Origin: Anaerolineae bacterium | Lineage (GTDB): Bacteria > Chloroflexota > Anaerolineae > Aggregatilineales > Phototrophicaceae | Direction of reading: 5' to 3' | Length of the DNA: 50,670 nucleotides | NCBI GenBank assembly: GCA_023382675.1 | Contig: JAHDWN010000046.1 | Coordinates: 1-50,670 of the forward strand | Shown: positions 1 through 8,755 of the stretch, in pieces | Numbering within the stretch: the stretch's first letter is position 1 | How the letters are laid out: every line of letters begins with the position of its first letter | Notes under the pieces: model-generated | Database searches by the model: none | The model's input: only the letters and a program-made list of their open reading frames with translations | What the model was told of the DNA's origin: nothing | Position numbers and translations under genes: made by a program

Positions 1-467
1 TGGCTGATGCCCTCGGCCAGCCCGCGATAGAGCGCCAGCGTAGCCAGCGTCGTGATCAGCGGTGGGACGCCGATGTAAACGATGATCAGCCCATTGACCA
101 ACCCGCAGAGCGTGCCCAGCGCGAGCGAAACGACAATCGCTGCTTCCAGCGGAAGCTGGAACGGCCCGCTTGGATTCCACATGTAGCCGAGCACGATGGC
201 GCAGACCCCCAGGATCGAACCGACTGAGAGATCAATGCCGCCGGTGATGATGATGAACGTCATCGGCAGCGCGACCAGGCCAATCTCTGTCAGCAGGCGG
301 CCCTGGTTGAGGATATTGCTAACCGTCAGGAATTTGTCCGAGCTGAGCGCAAGCACCAGCATTGCCAGGATCAAAATCAAAAAGAGAATGACTTCCTGGC
401 GCAGCAGGAAATTTGTAATCGGCGAAGGCGAGTGTCGTTCTTCGATGGGGCGGGATGACGCGGCCAT
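1..467 (-). CDS. Sugar ABC transporter permease, RbsC/RhaQ-like (3' part beyond the window)
   Basis: This is the second permease of an RbsC-family (BPD_transp_2) importer that moves a sugar across the cytoplasmic membrane. The frame is open from an ATG at 467 to the left edge, so about 155 N-terminal residues are visible. A polar N-terminus is followed by a hydrophobic helix (about residues 28-45), then the family signature ITGGIDLSVGSILG (about 78-91), and further helices ending in PPLITTLATLALYRGLAEGIS-type sequence. The start lies 4 bases after the stop of the upstream permease gene, so the two are co-transcribed and probably form the membrane pore as a heterodimer. The C-terminal half, and perhaps a substrate-binding protein gene, lie outside the window. 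The sugar cannot be told from sequence; rhamnose, ribose or AI-2-type ligands are all possible. Confidence 0.88.
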   Translation of the reverse strand, partial: MAASSRPIEERHSPSPITNFLLRQEVILFLILILAMLVLALSSDKFLTVSNILNQGRLLTEIGLVALPMTFIIITGGIDLSVGSILGVCAIVLGYMWNPSGPFQLPLEAAIVVSLALGTLCGLVNGLIIVYIGVPPLITTLATLALYRGLAEGIS

Positions 468-471
468 ATGC

Positions 472-1518
472 TCAATCTCCACTGGCGGCGATGGTGCGCC
501 GGCGACGGATCATATCGGCAAGGACAGTGACCAGGATGAGGATGCCGACGACAGCGCGGAACCAGTAGGGCGAAATGTCGATGAAGACCAACGCCGAGTT
601 GATCGCGCTCAACAGGATAGCCGCGACCATCGCACCAAAGGCCGTGCCGACACCGCCAAGGATGCTGACGCCGCCGACGACCGCTGCCGTGATGATTTGC
701 AGCTCAAGCCCCGGCGGTACGGTCGACTGGATGATGCTCAACTGCGTCGCCCAGAGCACGGCGGCAATACCGACAAACACACCGTTGAGGATGAAGACGG
801 TCATCAGAATGCGCTTTTCGGAAATGCCGGAAAGGCGCGCCGCTTCCGCATTACCGCCGACCGCATAGATAGCGCGACCGGTCGCGCTGTAGCGCATCCA
901 GAGCACCGCCAGGATCGTCAATACGATCATGATGATGATCGGCGACGGGATGGCAGGCACGTTCAATCCCAGAAGTGAGAAGGTGGGGGTCTTCATCTGC
1001 GCCAGAAAGTAGCCATCCGGCAAATCGGTGATCCACGCGCCGCTCGTCACCGTGATCAGGCCGCCCTTGAGGATGCTGAGCAGGCCGAGCGTGACGACAA
1101 TCGAGGGGATGCGCAGATAAGCGACCATGAAACCGATAGCCGCGCCAACGAGTGCGCCGACCAGGATCGGCACCAGCCACGAGACCCAGATCGGGCTGCC
1201 GTTGATCGCCAGCGTGCCGCTGATCGTACCCAGAACGCCGATCAACGAGCCGACGGAAATATCGATGTTGCGCGAAATAATGACCATCGACATGCCGATG
1301 GCAGCCACGGCTATGTAAGCATTGCCGTTGAAGATGTTGATGAAGTTGCGTTCGGCGATGTAGCGTGGGTTGGCGCTGCCGACGCTCACCAACAGGGCGA
1401 TGAGCACGAGCAGCAAGATAATCTCTTGCGACGAGATGATGCTGATCAGACGGGATAAGAATCCGCCTGTTTCAGCGCGCCGAGCGGGCGTGGAGACGGG
1501 TTGAGCGGTAGCAGTCAT
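472..1518 (-). CDS. Sugar ABC transporter permease, RbsC/LsrC/RhaP-like
   Basis: A 348-residue polytopic membrane protein of the RbsC family, of usual length for it. An Ala/Thr-rich cytoplasmic N-terminus (residues 1-30) precedes the first helix (about 31-50). The family motif SRNIDISVGSLIGVLG lies near residues 82-97, and the coupling loop RYSATGRAIYAVGGNAEAARLSGI near 209-232 matches the EAA-like loop that contacts the ATPase. The ATG at 1518 overlaps the stop of the ATPase gene by four bases (ATGA), showing translational coupling. It would pair with the next permease and the ATPase to import a sugar delivered by a periplasmic-type binding protein, which is not in the window. Substrate unknown. 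Confidence 0.92.
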   Translation of the reverse strand: MTATAQPVSTPARRAETGGFLSRLISIISSQEIILLLVLIALLVSVGSANPRYIAERNFINIFNGNAYIAVAAIGMSMVIISRNIDISVGSLIGVLGTISGTLAINGSPIWVSWLVPILVGALVGAAIGFMVAYLRIPSIVVTLGLLSILKGGLITVTSGAWITDLPDGYFLAQMKTPTFSLLGLNVPAIPSPIIIMIVLTILAVLWMRYSATGRAIYAVGGNAEAARLSGISEKRILMTVFILNGVFVGIAAVLWATQLSIIQSTVPPGLELQIITAAVVGGVSILGGVGTAFGAMVAAILLSAINSALVFIDISPYWFRAVVGILILVTVLADMIRRRRTIAASGD

Positions 1519-3053
1519 ACGGGCACTCCTTGACCGGCGACAGCATCAGCCGGTTCGGTGGTTTCACGCATCATGGCCGTGACGACATTTTTCTGATTGG
1601 CTTCTTCACGGCTGAATTCGGCAACGACTTTGCCCTCACGCATGACGACGATCCGGTCGCTCATCCCCAGCACTTCCGGCAGTTCGCTCGAAATCATCAG
1701 GATCGCCAGCCCTTGCTGCGCCAGTTCGCTGATGAGATGGTGAATCTCCGCCTTCGCACCGACATCGACCCCGCGCGTTGGCTCGTCCATGATCAAGACT
1801 TTCGGCTTGCTCGCCAGCCATTTGCTGACGACGACTTTTTGCTGGTTGCCGCCTGACAGCTTATTGACGACCTGATCGACGCTGTAGGCGCGGATGCCCA
1901 ACTGCTCGATGGCCTCGGCGGCGAGACGGCGCTCCTGGGCGGAATCGATGAAGCCGGAGCGGGTCATCGTCCGCAGCACCGCGAGCGAGACGTTTTCACG
2001 CAGACGCATCTCGCGGATGAGTCCCTGCGTGCCGCGATCTTCCGGCACATAAGCGATGCCATGGCGCATCGCCTGCCCAGGATTGCGAATGCTCACGGCT
2101 TGACCGTTGAGCAGGATTTCGCCTTCCTGCGCCGGGGTGAAGCCGAAGATCGTTTGCGCCAGTTCACTGCGCCCACTGCCGACCAGCCCGGCCAGGCCGA
2201 CGATTTCGCCGGCGCGGACGGTCAGATTGACGCCCTTACACAGCGGACGCCGCCAGAGATTGCGCACCTCCAGCACCGGATCGCCAATCGTGGCTGGCAG
2301 TTTGGGGAACATGTTCTCGATAGTGCGGCCAACCATCATGCTGACCAGTTGGTCGGACGTGACATCTTTGACCACGTTGGTGCCGACATACTGGCCGTCA
2401 CGCAGCACGGTCACACGGTCTGCCAGCAGGAACACCTCTTCCAGGCGGTGGCTGATGTAGATAATGCCGACGCCGCGTTCCCGCAGCAGGCGCACAATGC
2501 TGAACAACCGCTGAACGTCGGCTTCGGTCAGGGCAGCGGTCGGCTCGTCCATGATCAGAATGCGCGCATTGAGCGAGAGCGCCTTAGCGATCTCAACGCG
2601 CTGGCGCTGGCCGACCGACAAACCGCCGACCTTGCGATTGACATCGAGATCAGTGATCTCCAACGATTCGAGAATCTCACGCGAGCGCCGCCCCATTTCA
2701 CGCCAATCGACGCTGCCGAGTAGGCCGCGCGGGGCATGACCCATGAAGATATTCTCTGCCACGGTCAGTTCTGGATATAGGCTCAATTCTTGATAGATCG
2801 TGGCGACGCCGCGCGCCTGTGCCTCGCGCGGATTGTTGAAAGTCACAGGCTGATTATCGATGCGGATCGTGCCTTCATCCGGCCTATACACCCCGGAGAT
2901 GATCTTGATCAGCGTGGACTTTCCGGCGCCATTTTCGCCGAGCAGGGCATGGACTTCGCCTGCATAAACCTGAAACGCTACATCACTGAGTGCCTGAACA
3001 CCTGGGAATCGCTTGCTGATGTGTTCGATTTCTAGGATCGGTATTGAGTTCAT
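1515..3053 (-). CDS. Sugar ABC transporter ATP-binding protein (RbsA/MglA/RhaT type)
   Basis: A 512-residue protein with two tandem ABC ATPase domains, as in RbsA and MglA. The first half has Walker [10 protein letters not shown] (about residues 38-46), signature [10 protein letters not shown] and Walker [13 protein letters not shown]. The second half has a degenerate Walker [10 protein letters not shown], in place of GKST, and a good signature LSGGNQQKV with Walker [13 protein letters not shown]. This asymmetry is normal for the family, where one site is catalytic. A TTG in frame lies three bases upstream, but the ATG at 3053 is the better start. It is the first gene of the minus-strand importer operon and energises the two permeases that follow. 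Confidence 0.93.
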   Translation of the reverse strand: MNSIPILEIEHISKRFPGVQALSDVAFQVYAGEVHALLGENGAGKSTLIKIISGVYRPDEGTIRIDNQPVTFNNPREAQARGVATIYQELSLYPELTVAENIFMGHAPRGLLGSVDWREMGRRSREILESLEITDLDVNRKVGGLSVGQRQRVEIAKALSLNARILIMDEPTAALTEADVQRLFSIVRLLRERGVGIIYISHRLEEVFLLADRVTVLRDGQYVGTNVVKDVTSDQLVSMMVGRTIENMFPKLPATIGDPVLEVRNLWRRPLCKGVNLTVRAGEIVGLAGLVGSGRSELAQTIFGFTPAQEGEILLNGQAVSIRNPGQAMRHGIAYVPEDRGTQGLIREMRLRENVSLAVLRTMTRSGFIDSAQERRLAAEAIEQLGIRAYSVDQVVNKLSGGNQQKVVVSKWLASKPKVLIMDEPTRGVDVGAKAEIHHLISELAQQGLAILMISSELPEVLGMSDRIVVMREGKVVAEFSREEANQKNVVTAMMRETTEPADAVAGQGVPV

Positions 3054-3142
3054 CAATAAGTCTCTTCTACAAAGTCGTCGTTATGTCATGTGAACCAGCC
3101 GCGTATGCCCCCGACTTTGAGAGAGCGTTCACAGTTCGAAAA

Positions 3143-3172
3143 ACTATAACGCTATCGAGGGGCGAATAGCAA
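3143..3172 (-). promoter_or_regulatory. Putative promoter of the sugar importer operon
   Basis: On the minus strand TTGCTA (3172-3167) and TATAGT (3148-3143) are separated by 18 bases, a fair sigma-70-like pair about 90 bases before the ATPase start. The rest of the 3057-3313 gap shows no gene or RNA. Confidence 0.45.
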
Positions 3173-3313
3173 CAAAGTCGGCACAATCAAACCGTGCAAA
3201 ATCACCAAACGCAATGCCTAGCGAAAAACAAACACAGATGCGCTTGAAGCGGTATGACGAAACAGCGCCGAACGAACATGCCTTAGGAATGGGCAGGCGC
3301 AGACAGACCTGGC

Positions 3314-4540
3314 TCACTCGTAGCGCAGCGCATCAATCGGGTTGAGCGCCGCCGCCCGATTCGCAGGGTAGATGCCAAAGAAGACGCCGATCACGAGTGA
3401 GATCGCCGTCGCCAGCATCAGGCTGCTCAACTGCACGCTCACGTCGAGATTGGGCACCACAGCGCTGACCAGTATCGCCCCGGTCAGCGCCAGTCCGACG
3501 CCGAGCGCGCCGCCGATCAGCGAAATGATCGTCGCTTCAGTCAGAAATTGGAGCACGATGTCGCGCCGCTGCGCGCCGACCGCTTTGCGCAGGCCGATTT
3601 CGCGTGTGCGCTCAGTCACTGTGACGAGCATGATATTCATGATGCCGATGCCGCCGACCAGCAGCGAAATCCCGGCGATCAGCGCCAGGAAGACCGTGAG
3701 CAGCGAGAAGATGTTTTCGGAGGTTTCGAGCAGATCGGTTTGTGTAAAAATTGAGAAATCATCTTCATCGCGGAAGCTGATACCGCGCAGTTCGCGCAGG
3801 GTCTCGCGCACCTGCTGGGCCGCAACGTTCACGCTATCCGAGTCGCGTGCCTGGACGATTATCAGGGAGATCGGGCTGTCGCCAGTCAGCAGTCGTGTCC
3901 GGCTCAGACGGGCCAGCGCGGTCGAGATGGGTACGAGTGCGACATTGTCTTGATTGCCGCCAAAAGCCCCGCCGCCAACTTCCTCAAGCACACCGATAAC
4001 ACGAAACCGCACATCGCCGATGCGCACGTCCTGGCCAATAATGCTGGTGTTCGGGAAGAGTCGCTCGGCAAGCTGTGGCCCCAGCACGACCACGCGTGCC
4101 TGTCCATCGACGTCCTGCTGGGTGAAAAACTCGCCATCACTTAAAGCGCGATTATTGACATCCAGGAAATTGGCGGAGACGCCGCGCACGGACGTACCCA
4201 TCTCGTGATTACCCGCGCGCGCTACCTGGCCAAGCTGAAGCTGTGGCGCGACGGCCAGCGCGTCCGGCACACGGAAGGGGTCGGCGATTGCGCGCGCCTC
4301 ACGCAGCGTCAGGCGCACGAATTCGCCGCGATCATTCTCCGCGCCGAAGACAATAATCAAATTCGAGCCTAAGCCCATGAACTCCTGGCGCACGAAACTC
4401 TCGACGGCCTGCCCAAGCGAGACGAGCACGGTCACGGAGGCGACGCCAATCGTGATACCGAGCATGGTCAGGAAGGCACGCAGCTTGTTGCTGAACAACC
4501 CCGTGATGGCGACGCGCAGGTTTTCGAAAATAGCGGACAT
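3314..4540 (-). CDS. MacB/FtsX-type ABC transporter permease
   Basis: A 408-residue permease of the MacB/YknZ type, which couples ATP hydrolysis to extracytoplasmic work such as peptide or lipoprotein handling rather than classical transport. The N-terminal cytoplasmic segment and first helix (about residues 15-40, with the ITIGVASVTVLVSLG stretch) are followed by a MacB periplasmic core domain (about 45-235), then an FtsX domain with three helices (about 278-400) containing RTREIGLRKAVGAQRRDI, typical of the family. Either the ATG at 4540 or a TTG six bases upstream could be the start; a GAAGG sits 4 bases before the TTG and 10 before the ATG. No MacA-like adaptor or cognate ATPase gene is adjacent, so the partner must be encoded elsewhere. 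Confidence 0.9.
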   Translation of the reverse strand: MSAIFENLRVAITGLFSNKLRAFLTMLGITIGVASVTVLVSLGQAVESFVRQEFMGLGSNLIIVFGAENDRGEFVRLTLREARAIADPFRVPDALAVAPQLQLGQVARAGNHEMGTSVRGVSANFLDVNNRALSDGEFFTQQDVDGQARVVVLGPQLAERLFPNTSIIGQDVRIGDVRFRVIGVLEEVGGGAFGGNQDNVALVPISTALARLSRTRLLTGDSPISLIIVQARDSDSVNVAAQQVRETLRELRGISFRDEDDFSIFTQTDLLETSENIFSLLTVFLALIAGISLLVGGIGIMNIMLVTVTERTREIGLRKAVGAQRRDIVLQFLTEATIISLIGGALGVGLALTGAILVSAVVPNLDVSVQLSSLMLATAISLVIGVFFGIYPANRAAALNPIDALRYE

Positions 4541-4614
4541 TGACAAATCGCCTTCGGCATCCGGTCGAAAGAGTGTACCGTGAATGATCTACGTGATTTT
4601 TGCAGATGAGTTGC

Positions 4615-4812
4615 TTATCGCGGTCGTCTCATCCCGGCTTCAGACAACCCGCCGATCACGAGGATCAGCAGTCCGCCGCCACAGCAGACCAGCAGCGCCG
4701 TTTGTCCAAGCTGGGTGGAAAAGATCGCGTAGAGCAGCCCGGCGATCAGTGCCGCCACAATCAGCCAGAAGACAGCCCGCGATGAGGTGGATAATCCCCG
4801 AAAACGTTCCAT
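4615..4812 (-). CDS. Small two-helix membrane protein, unknown function
   Basis: A 65-residue protein that I cannot assign to a family. It has two hydrophobic helices (about residues 13-31 and 37-57) joined by a short loop, with a basic C-terminus (RRPR), so the ends are probably cytoplasmic. It is supported as a real gene by an AAAGG ribosome-binding site seven bases before the ATG and by an extended -10 promoter just upstream (4836-4844). It lies 74 bases before the MacB-like permease on the same strand and may be co-transcribed with it. Confidence 0.6.
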   Translation of the reverse strand: MERFRGLSTSSRAVFWLIVAALIAGLLYAIFSTQLGQTALLVCCGGGLLILVIGGLSEAGMRRPR

Positions 4813-4835
4813 GACGAAGCCTTTGGTTTCGGCTC

Positions 4836-4844
4836 ATTATAGCA
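4836..4844 (-). promoter_or_regulatory. Extended -10 promoter for the small membrane protein
   Basis: The minus strand reads TGCTATAAT (4844-4836), a perfect extended -10 element. No good -35 is seen at 16-18 bases, which is acceptable for the extended -10 class. It lies about 24 bases before the ATG at 4812. Confidence 0.5.
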
Positions 4845-4927
4845 GGCGCGCAACGGACATGGAGCGTCAGGGATTTCACATGGATGCGTTGTGATGGATT
4901 GCCGACTGTGTATTGCCGATTCAAATC

Positions 4928-5638
4928 TCAGGCTGGCTCGAAGGCTGGGTTGTCCGCATCCAGCAGGGCGCTGACACTTGTCCCGCTCGCGTATTCGCTC
5001 AACAGCGCCATGAGATCGCGCACCGCATGTTCGACATCGGCGCGCCCGCCGTCGTGATGCGCCTCGATGGTGATCAGCGCGTCCGTCGTCGTTTCGCGGG
5101 CGGCGCTCTGGGCGCTCTGCCGCCAGCACCAGCGGCGGGCATGGACAGTCTGGCTTTCGTCGGTGAATACGACTTCGCCCACTGCCGGATGCACACTCTC
5201 GCTGCTGCCGAGATCGGCAAAGTGTTCGCTGCCATCCGCAAAATGCACGGTCAGCCCGCCATCGATCTGCGCAACGTCGAGCACGGCGACCGGCACGCCG
5301 TAGCGAATGCTGATCAGGTTGCCGATGTCCACCAGTGTGTTGATGCTGGGGATGTCACCCTGCTTGGTCAGGCGGCGCAGGAGCGATTCCGCTGCACTGC
5401 GATACTGCGTCGGATCGATGCCAAACGCACGGAAAGCAGCGCGCCACGCTGCCAGCGACGGGATCTCGCTCAGCGGCGTGCTGCCGATGCGCGCAATCAC
5501 TGCCTGCTGCTCGGCGCGATAAGCCTCAGCCAACCCGTCGGGTGATGGGCCATTATTTGCGCCGCGCACGCCGATCATGCCGCCGATGATCTTCGGATAG
5601 CGAACGAGAATGTCGGGATGGTAACGAAAGTACGGCAT
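4928..5638 (-). CDS. B3/B4 tRNA-binding-domain protein
   Basis: A 236-residue stand-alone B3/B4 domain protein, the fold found in the editing module of phenylalanyl-tRNA synthetase beta chains. Features matching the family are PKIIGGMIGVRG (about residues 15-26), SEIPSLAAWRAAFRAFGIDPTQYRSAAESLLRR-type sequence (57-90) and the block SINTLVDIGNLISIRYGVPV (about 98-117). The C-terminal third carries the usual WCWRQS stretch and an alpha-helical end. Stand-alone members are often annotated as phenylalanine-tRNA ligase beta-related proteins; a role in editing mischarged tRNA or free amino acids is proposed for the family but not shown here. It stands alone, with no synthetase next to it. Confidence 0.85.
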   Translation of the reverse strand: MPYFRYHPDILVRYPKIIGGMIGVRGANNGPSPDGLAEAYRAEQQAVIARIGSTPLSEIPSLAAWRAAFRAFGIDPTQYRSAAESLLRRLTKQGDIPSINTLVDIGNLISIRYGVPVAVLDVAQIDGGLTVHFADGSEHFADLGSSESVHPAVGEVVFTDESQTVHARRWCWRQSAQSAARETTTDALITIEAHHDGGRADVEHAVRDLMALLSEYASGTSVSALLDADNPAFEPA

Positions 5639-5862
5639 GGTGAACGCGCTCTTTTGACACTATTTCTGTCGTCGATCATTCTGTGAGGATACCCACGCAT
5701 AGGCTCAGTTTCAAAGAGTGGCATCGGGCGCGTTTGCCCAATACGCTGCCCCCGATATTTACGTGAAAAACCAGCAGCGCTCAATTGAGGGCGGATAAAC
5801 TAGAAGTGTGTTCACAATCGGACAGCACGCCACCGATCAACTTACGAAAGGGAACGGCAGAC

Positions 5863-6804
5863 ATGACCGCCTTCTCGAACACCGCCGCAGACTCTTCCAC
5901 CAAACGACAATCCATACAAACCGCACTGATGTTTGCCGTGCCGGTGGTGGCGCTCGTCCTCTATCTGTTCTACTTCTGGTTCGCCGTGCTTGACCGCTAT
6001 TTCATCTTTCTCTACTTCCACGACATGGGCGCGGGCTTCGATACGACACCCTTTGGGGCAATCACCGCGAGCCGTTATTGGATGTCTGGGCTGGTGGCTG
6101 CCGGAGCGGTGACGGTGCCTTACGTTCTGTCACACTTTGTTTTGGGGCGCATCATGCGCACGTTCCGCGCACCCGATTGGCGGCAGGTGTGGCTGCTCTG
6201 CGCCGTGCCGTTGGCAATGGCTATCCCTGCGCTGGTGATGACGGTCAATGACCCGGTGATGCCCATTGCAAATGCTATGCAGATCACCGCTGTCACCCTC
6301 ATCGGGTTGGCGCTGGCACTGATGCCGGGCAAGATCGCTGCCGAGCGCCCCCTGGATCTCATCTGGCTGGCTCTGGATAGCATCGCCCCGGCGTTCCTGC
6401 TGCTGATTTTGGTCAGTGCCGAAGACCTAGCCCGCTGGCAATCCAGCGGAGGGGCACGCTACATCAACATGTTCGTCATCGTCACTATAGGCGGTGTGTT
6501 TGGACTGCTGGTGATGACTGCGCTGCGCTGGTGGCGGCGGACAAAGCCGCCGAGTGCATGGGCATGGCTCGCCGCCGGTCTGATCCTCGCCTACCTGCTG
6601 CTGCCGCTGATCCACCACGTCTTTTCGACCACCGAAAGCTACAATCTGACCGACCCCGGCTACTTTGTGTACATTTCGGATGCGGACAATTTCTTCGCTC
6701 GCGACGGATTACTCCAGATCGGCGTCTGGGTTGGCGTTGTGTTGGCGCTGCTCGGCTTGACACGTGTGCGCGAGGCACTTTACCGGCGGCGTATGAAAGG
6801 GTGA
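5863..6804 (+). CDS. Polytopic membrane protein, unknown function
   Basis: A 313-residue integral membrane protein that I do not recognise. The start is taken at the ATG at 5863, preceded by a GGGAA purine stretch; an in-frame extension back to 5785 has no hydrophobic or family support. After a Ser/Thr-rich N-terminus there are about eight hydrophobic helices (roughly residues 20-42, 68-94, 108-127, 135-153, 165-184, 200-220, 228-248, 285-305). A notable feature is an acidic, aromatic exposed loop between the last two helices. The C-terminus is very basic (YRRRMKG), so it is probably cytoplasmic. The gene is convergent with the carboxyltransferase gene, separated by six bases. Confidence 0.75.
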   Translation: MTAFSNTAADSSTKRQSIQTALMFAVPVVALVLYLFYFWFAVLDRYFIFLYFHDMGAGFDTTPFGAITASRYWMSGLVAAGAVTVPYVLSHFVLGRIMRTFRAPDWRQVWLLCAVPLAMAIPALVMTVNDPVMPIANAMQITAVTLIGLALALMPGKIAAERPLDLIWLALDSIAPAFLLLILVSAEDLARWQSSGGARYINMFVIVTIGGVFGLLVMTALRWWRRTKPPSAWAWLAAGLILAYLLLPLIHHVFSTTESYNLTDPGYFVYISDADNFFARDGLLQIGVWVGVVLALLGLTRVREALYRRRMKG

Positions 6805-6810
6805 CGCCGC

Positions 6811-8421
6811 TCACATCCTGAAGACGCCGTAGCGTGGCGCGCCCTCGCTGACCCAATCGCGGTTGTAGCTCATCGACAGGGCAACGGTCAGCGCCATGCG
6901 TGTGTCGCGCGGGTCGATCAGGCCGTCGTCCCAGATGCGCGCCGTCGCGTAATAGGGATCGCTCTCCTGCTCAAACTTCTGGATCGTCATCGCCTTGAGC
7001 AGATTGATCTGATCCATGTCCGGTGCCTGACCACGCTTGCGCGCCGCTTCCTCCTGCACAATCGCCAGCACACCCGCCGCCTGTTCCGCGCCCATGACGG
7101 CGATCCGGCTGGTCGGCCAGGCGAACAAGAGCCGTGGATCATAGGCACGCCCGCACATGGCATAGTTGCCCGCCCCGTAGCTGCCGCCGATCAACACCGT
7201 GAACTGCGGCACGCTGGCATTGGCGACGGCATTGATCATCTTCGAGCCGTGCTTGATGATGCCGTCTTCTTCATATTTACGCCCGACCATAAAGCCGGTG
7301 ATGTTCTGCAAATAGAGCAGCGGTATACGTGACTGGTTGCACAACTGGATGAACTGCGCGGCTTTGTTGGCGCTGTCCGGGAAGAGAATGCCATTGTTGG
7401 CGAGCACGCCGACCGGGAAGCCATTGATATAGGCATGGCCGCAAACGAGCGTGTCGCCGTAATCCGGCTTAAACTCCATGAAGCGCGATCCATCGACCAG
7501 TCGGGCCAGGATTTCGCACATGTCGAGCGGCTTGCGGATGGTGTCGATGGGCACAATACCGAGCAGTTCATCCGGATCGTAGGCGGGTGGTTCAGGCGTG
7601 CGCATCTCGGCGCGCATCGTCTTCTGCCAGTTGAGCCGAGCGACCAGCTCACGCCCCAGGCGCAGCGCATCGGCATCCGTCTCGGCCAGGTAGTCGGCCA
7701 GGCCGCTAACGCGCGCATGCATGGCCGCGCCGCCCAATGATTCCTCGTCCACTTCTTCACCTGTCGCCATCTTGACCAGCGGTGGCCCGCCGAGAAAGGC
7801 CAGCGCCTGATTGCGCACGAAAACGCTGTAGTCACTCAGGCCGGGCACATAAGCGCCGCCCGCCGTGCTGTTGCCGAAGACAAGGCTGATCTGTGGGATA
7901 CCGAGGGCGCTCATGCGCGCCTGGTTGCAGAAGGTGCGCCCGCCTTCGACGAACAGTTCGGCCTGATGCGGCAGGTTTGCGCCGCCGCTCTCGACCAGAT
8001 AGACACAAGGGAGGCGATTCGTCCGGGCGATTTCCTGTGCCCGCAGATATTTCTCCACGCTGATCGGATAGCTGGTGCCGCCTTTGACAGTCGCCTCGTT
8101 AGCGACGATCAGGCATTCGACGCCGCTGACGACGCCGATGCCGGTTACGACGCCTGCGGCCGGGCTTTCGTCGTTGTACATGCCCCAGGCGGCCAGCGGA
8201 CTCAGCTCCAGAAAGGGCGCGCCGGGATCGAGCAGCAGCTCAACGCGTTCACGCGGGAGCAACTTGCCCGCGTCAAGATGTTTCTTGATTGCACGCTCGC
8301 TCCCGCCGGCTCGCACCCTTGCCTGCCGCTCGGCCAATTCTGTCATCAGCGCCTGATTATGAGCGTAGTTTTCGCGATATTCATCACTGCGCGTGTCGAT
8401 GGCGGACGTAAGAATTTGCAT
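6811..8421 (-). CDS. Acyl-CoA carboxylase carboxyltransferase subunit, MccB-like
   Basis: A 536-residue biotin-dependent carboxyltransferase beta subunit with two crotonase-fold halves (about residues 30-275 and 285-530). It moves the carboxyl group from carboxybiotin to an acyl-CoA. Matches to the methylcrotonyl-CoA carboxylase branch include GGSERAIKKHLDAGKLLPRERVE (about 40-62), the oxyanion segments ESGGANLP and GNSTAGGAYVPG, the second-half GFMVGRKYEEDGIIKHG (about 383-399) and SYGAGNYAMCGRAYDPR. Propionyl-CoA or geranyl-CoA carboxylases are the alternatives. No biotin carboxylase/BCCP, enoyl-CoA hydratase or isovaleryl-CoA dehydrogenase genes adjoin it, so leucine catabolism is inferred from the family only. 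Confidence 0.9.
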   Translation of the reverse strand: MQILTSAIDTRSDEYRENYAHNQALMTELAERQARVRAGGSERAIKKHLDAGKLLPRERVELLLDPGAPFLELSPLAAWGMYNDESPAAGVVTGIGVVSGVECLIVANEATVKGGTSYPISVEKYLRAQEIARTNRLPCVYLVESGGANLPHQAELFVEGGRTFCNQARMSALGIPQISLVFGNSTAGGAYVPGLSDYSVFVRNQALAFLGGPPLVKMATGEEVDEESLGGAAMHARVSGLADYLAETDADALRLGRELVARLNWQKTMRAEMRTPEPPAYDPDELLGIVPIDTIRKPLDMCEILARLVDGSRFMEFKPDYGDTLVCGHAYINGFPVGVLANNGILFPDSANKAAQFIQLCNQSRIPLLYLQNITGFMVGRKYEEDGIIKHGSKMINAVANASVPQFTVLIGGSYGAGNYAMCGRAYDPRLLFAWPTSRIAVMGAEQAAGVLAIVQEEAARKRGQAPDMDQINLLKAMTIQKFEQESDPYYATARIWDDGLIDPRDTRMALTVALSMSYNRDWVSEGAPRYGVFRM

Positions 8422-8523
8422 GAGGTCGGATCCGGAAAATTACTCGCCCGACGAGCATACTCGATGTGCAAGCTGCACGCCAAATACCTCCGAAATATGG
8501 GATACACGCACAATCAGTCTCTA

Positions 8524-8552
8524 TTGACGCTTTATTGCAACAGGATTAAGAT
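8524..8552 (+). promoter_or_regulatory. Promoter of the KimA-like transporter gene
   Basis: TTGACG (8524-8529) and TAAGAT (8547-8552) are separated by 17 bases. Transcription would begin near 8560, giving a leader of almost 200 bases before the ATG at 8756. Confidence 0.55.
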
Positions 8553-8559
8553 CAATGCG

Positions 8560-8755
8560 ATTTTCAGAGTCCAGAGGCATTCGCTAAGGATCGGACGGGA
8601 TAAGCCGCACGACTTGCCCCAAACTGAAGATAGTCTAGGCGAATTTATTCCAAGATAGCTGTCTTCCAGGAGAGGCGTCTGCCTCTTTTTTGTTTGCGGA
8701 GCGCAATTGGCGCTGCAAGATTTTCGTGCCAGGTCGGGGGAAAAACAGTCAAGGC
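8560..8755 (+). promoter_or_regulatory. Long leader with candidate attenuator ahead of the KimA-like gene
   Basis: This untranslated leader contains an intrinsic terminator (8671-8692) between promoter and start codon, which is the layout of an attenuator or transcriptional riboswitch. The 5' arm of the terminator, AGAGGC, also occurs at 8573-8578, so the 3' arm GCCTCT (8681-8686) could pair with either copy. A further pairing of ATTCGC (8579-8584) with GCGAAT (8639-8644) would bring the two regions together. KimA homologues in Firmicutes are controlled by a c-di-AMP (ydaO) riboswitch, but I do not see the ydaO consensus here. The rest of the 8422-8755 gap contains no gene. Confidence 0.45.
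8671..8692 (+). terminator. Intrinsic terminator within the transporter leader
   Basis: AGAGGC (8671-8676), loop GTCT, GCCTCT (8681-8686), followed by a run of T. It lies upstream of a plus-strand gene and after no plus-strand gene (the previous gene is divergent), so it most likely works as an attenuator. Confidence 0.7.

Noticed and set aside
8560-8700. Possible ydaO c-di-AMP riboswitch
   Set aside because: The transporter type suggests it, but I could not line up the conserved ydaO core on either strand, so only an unnamed attenuator-like leader is reported.
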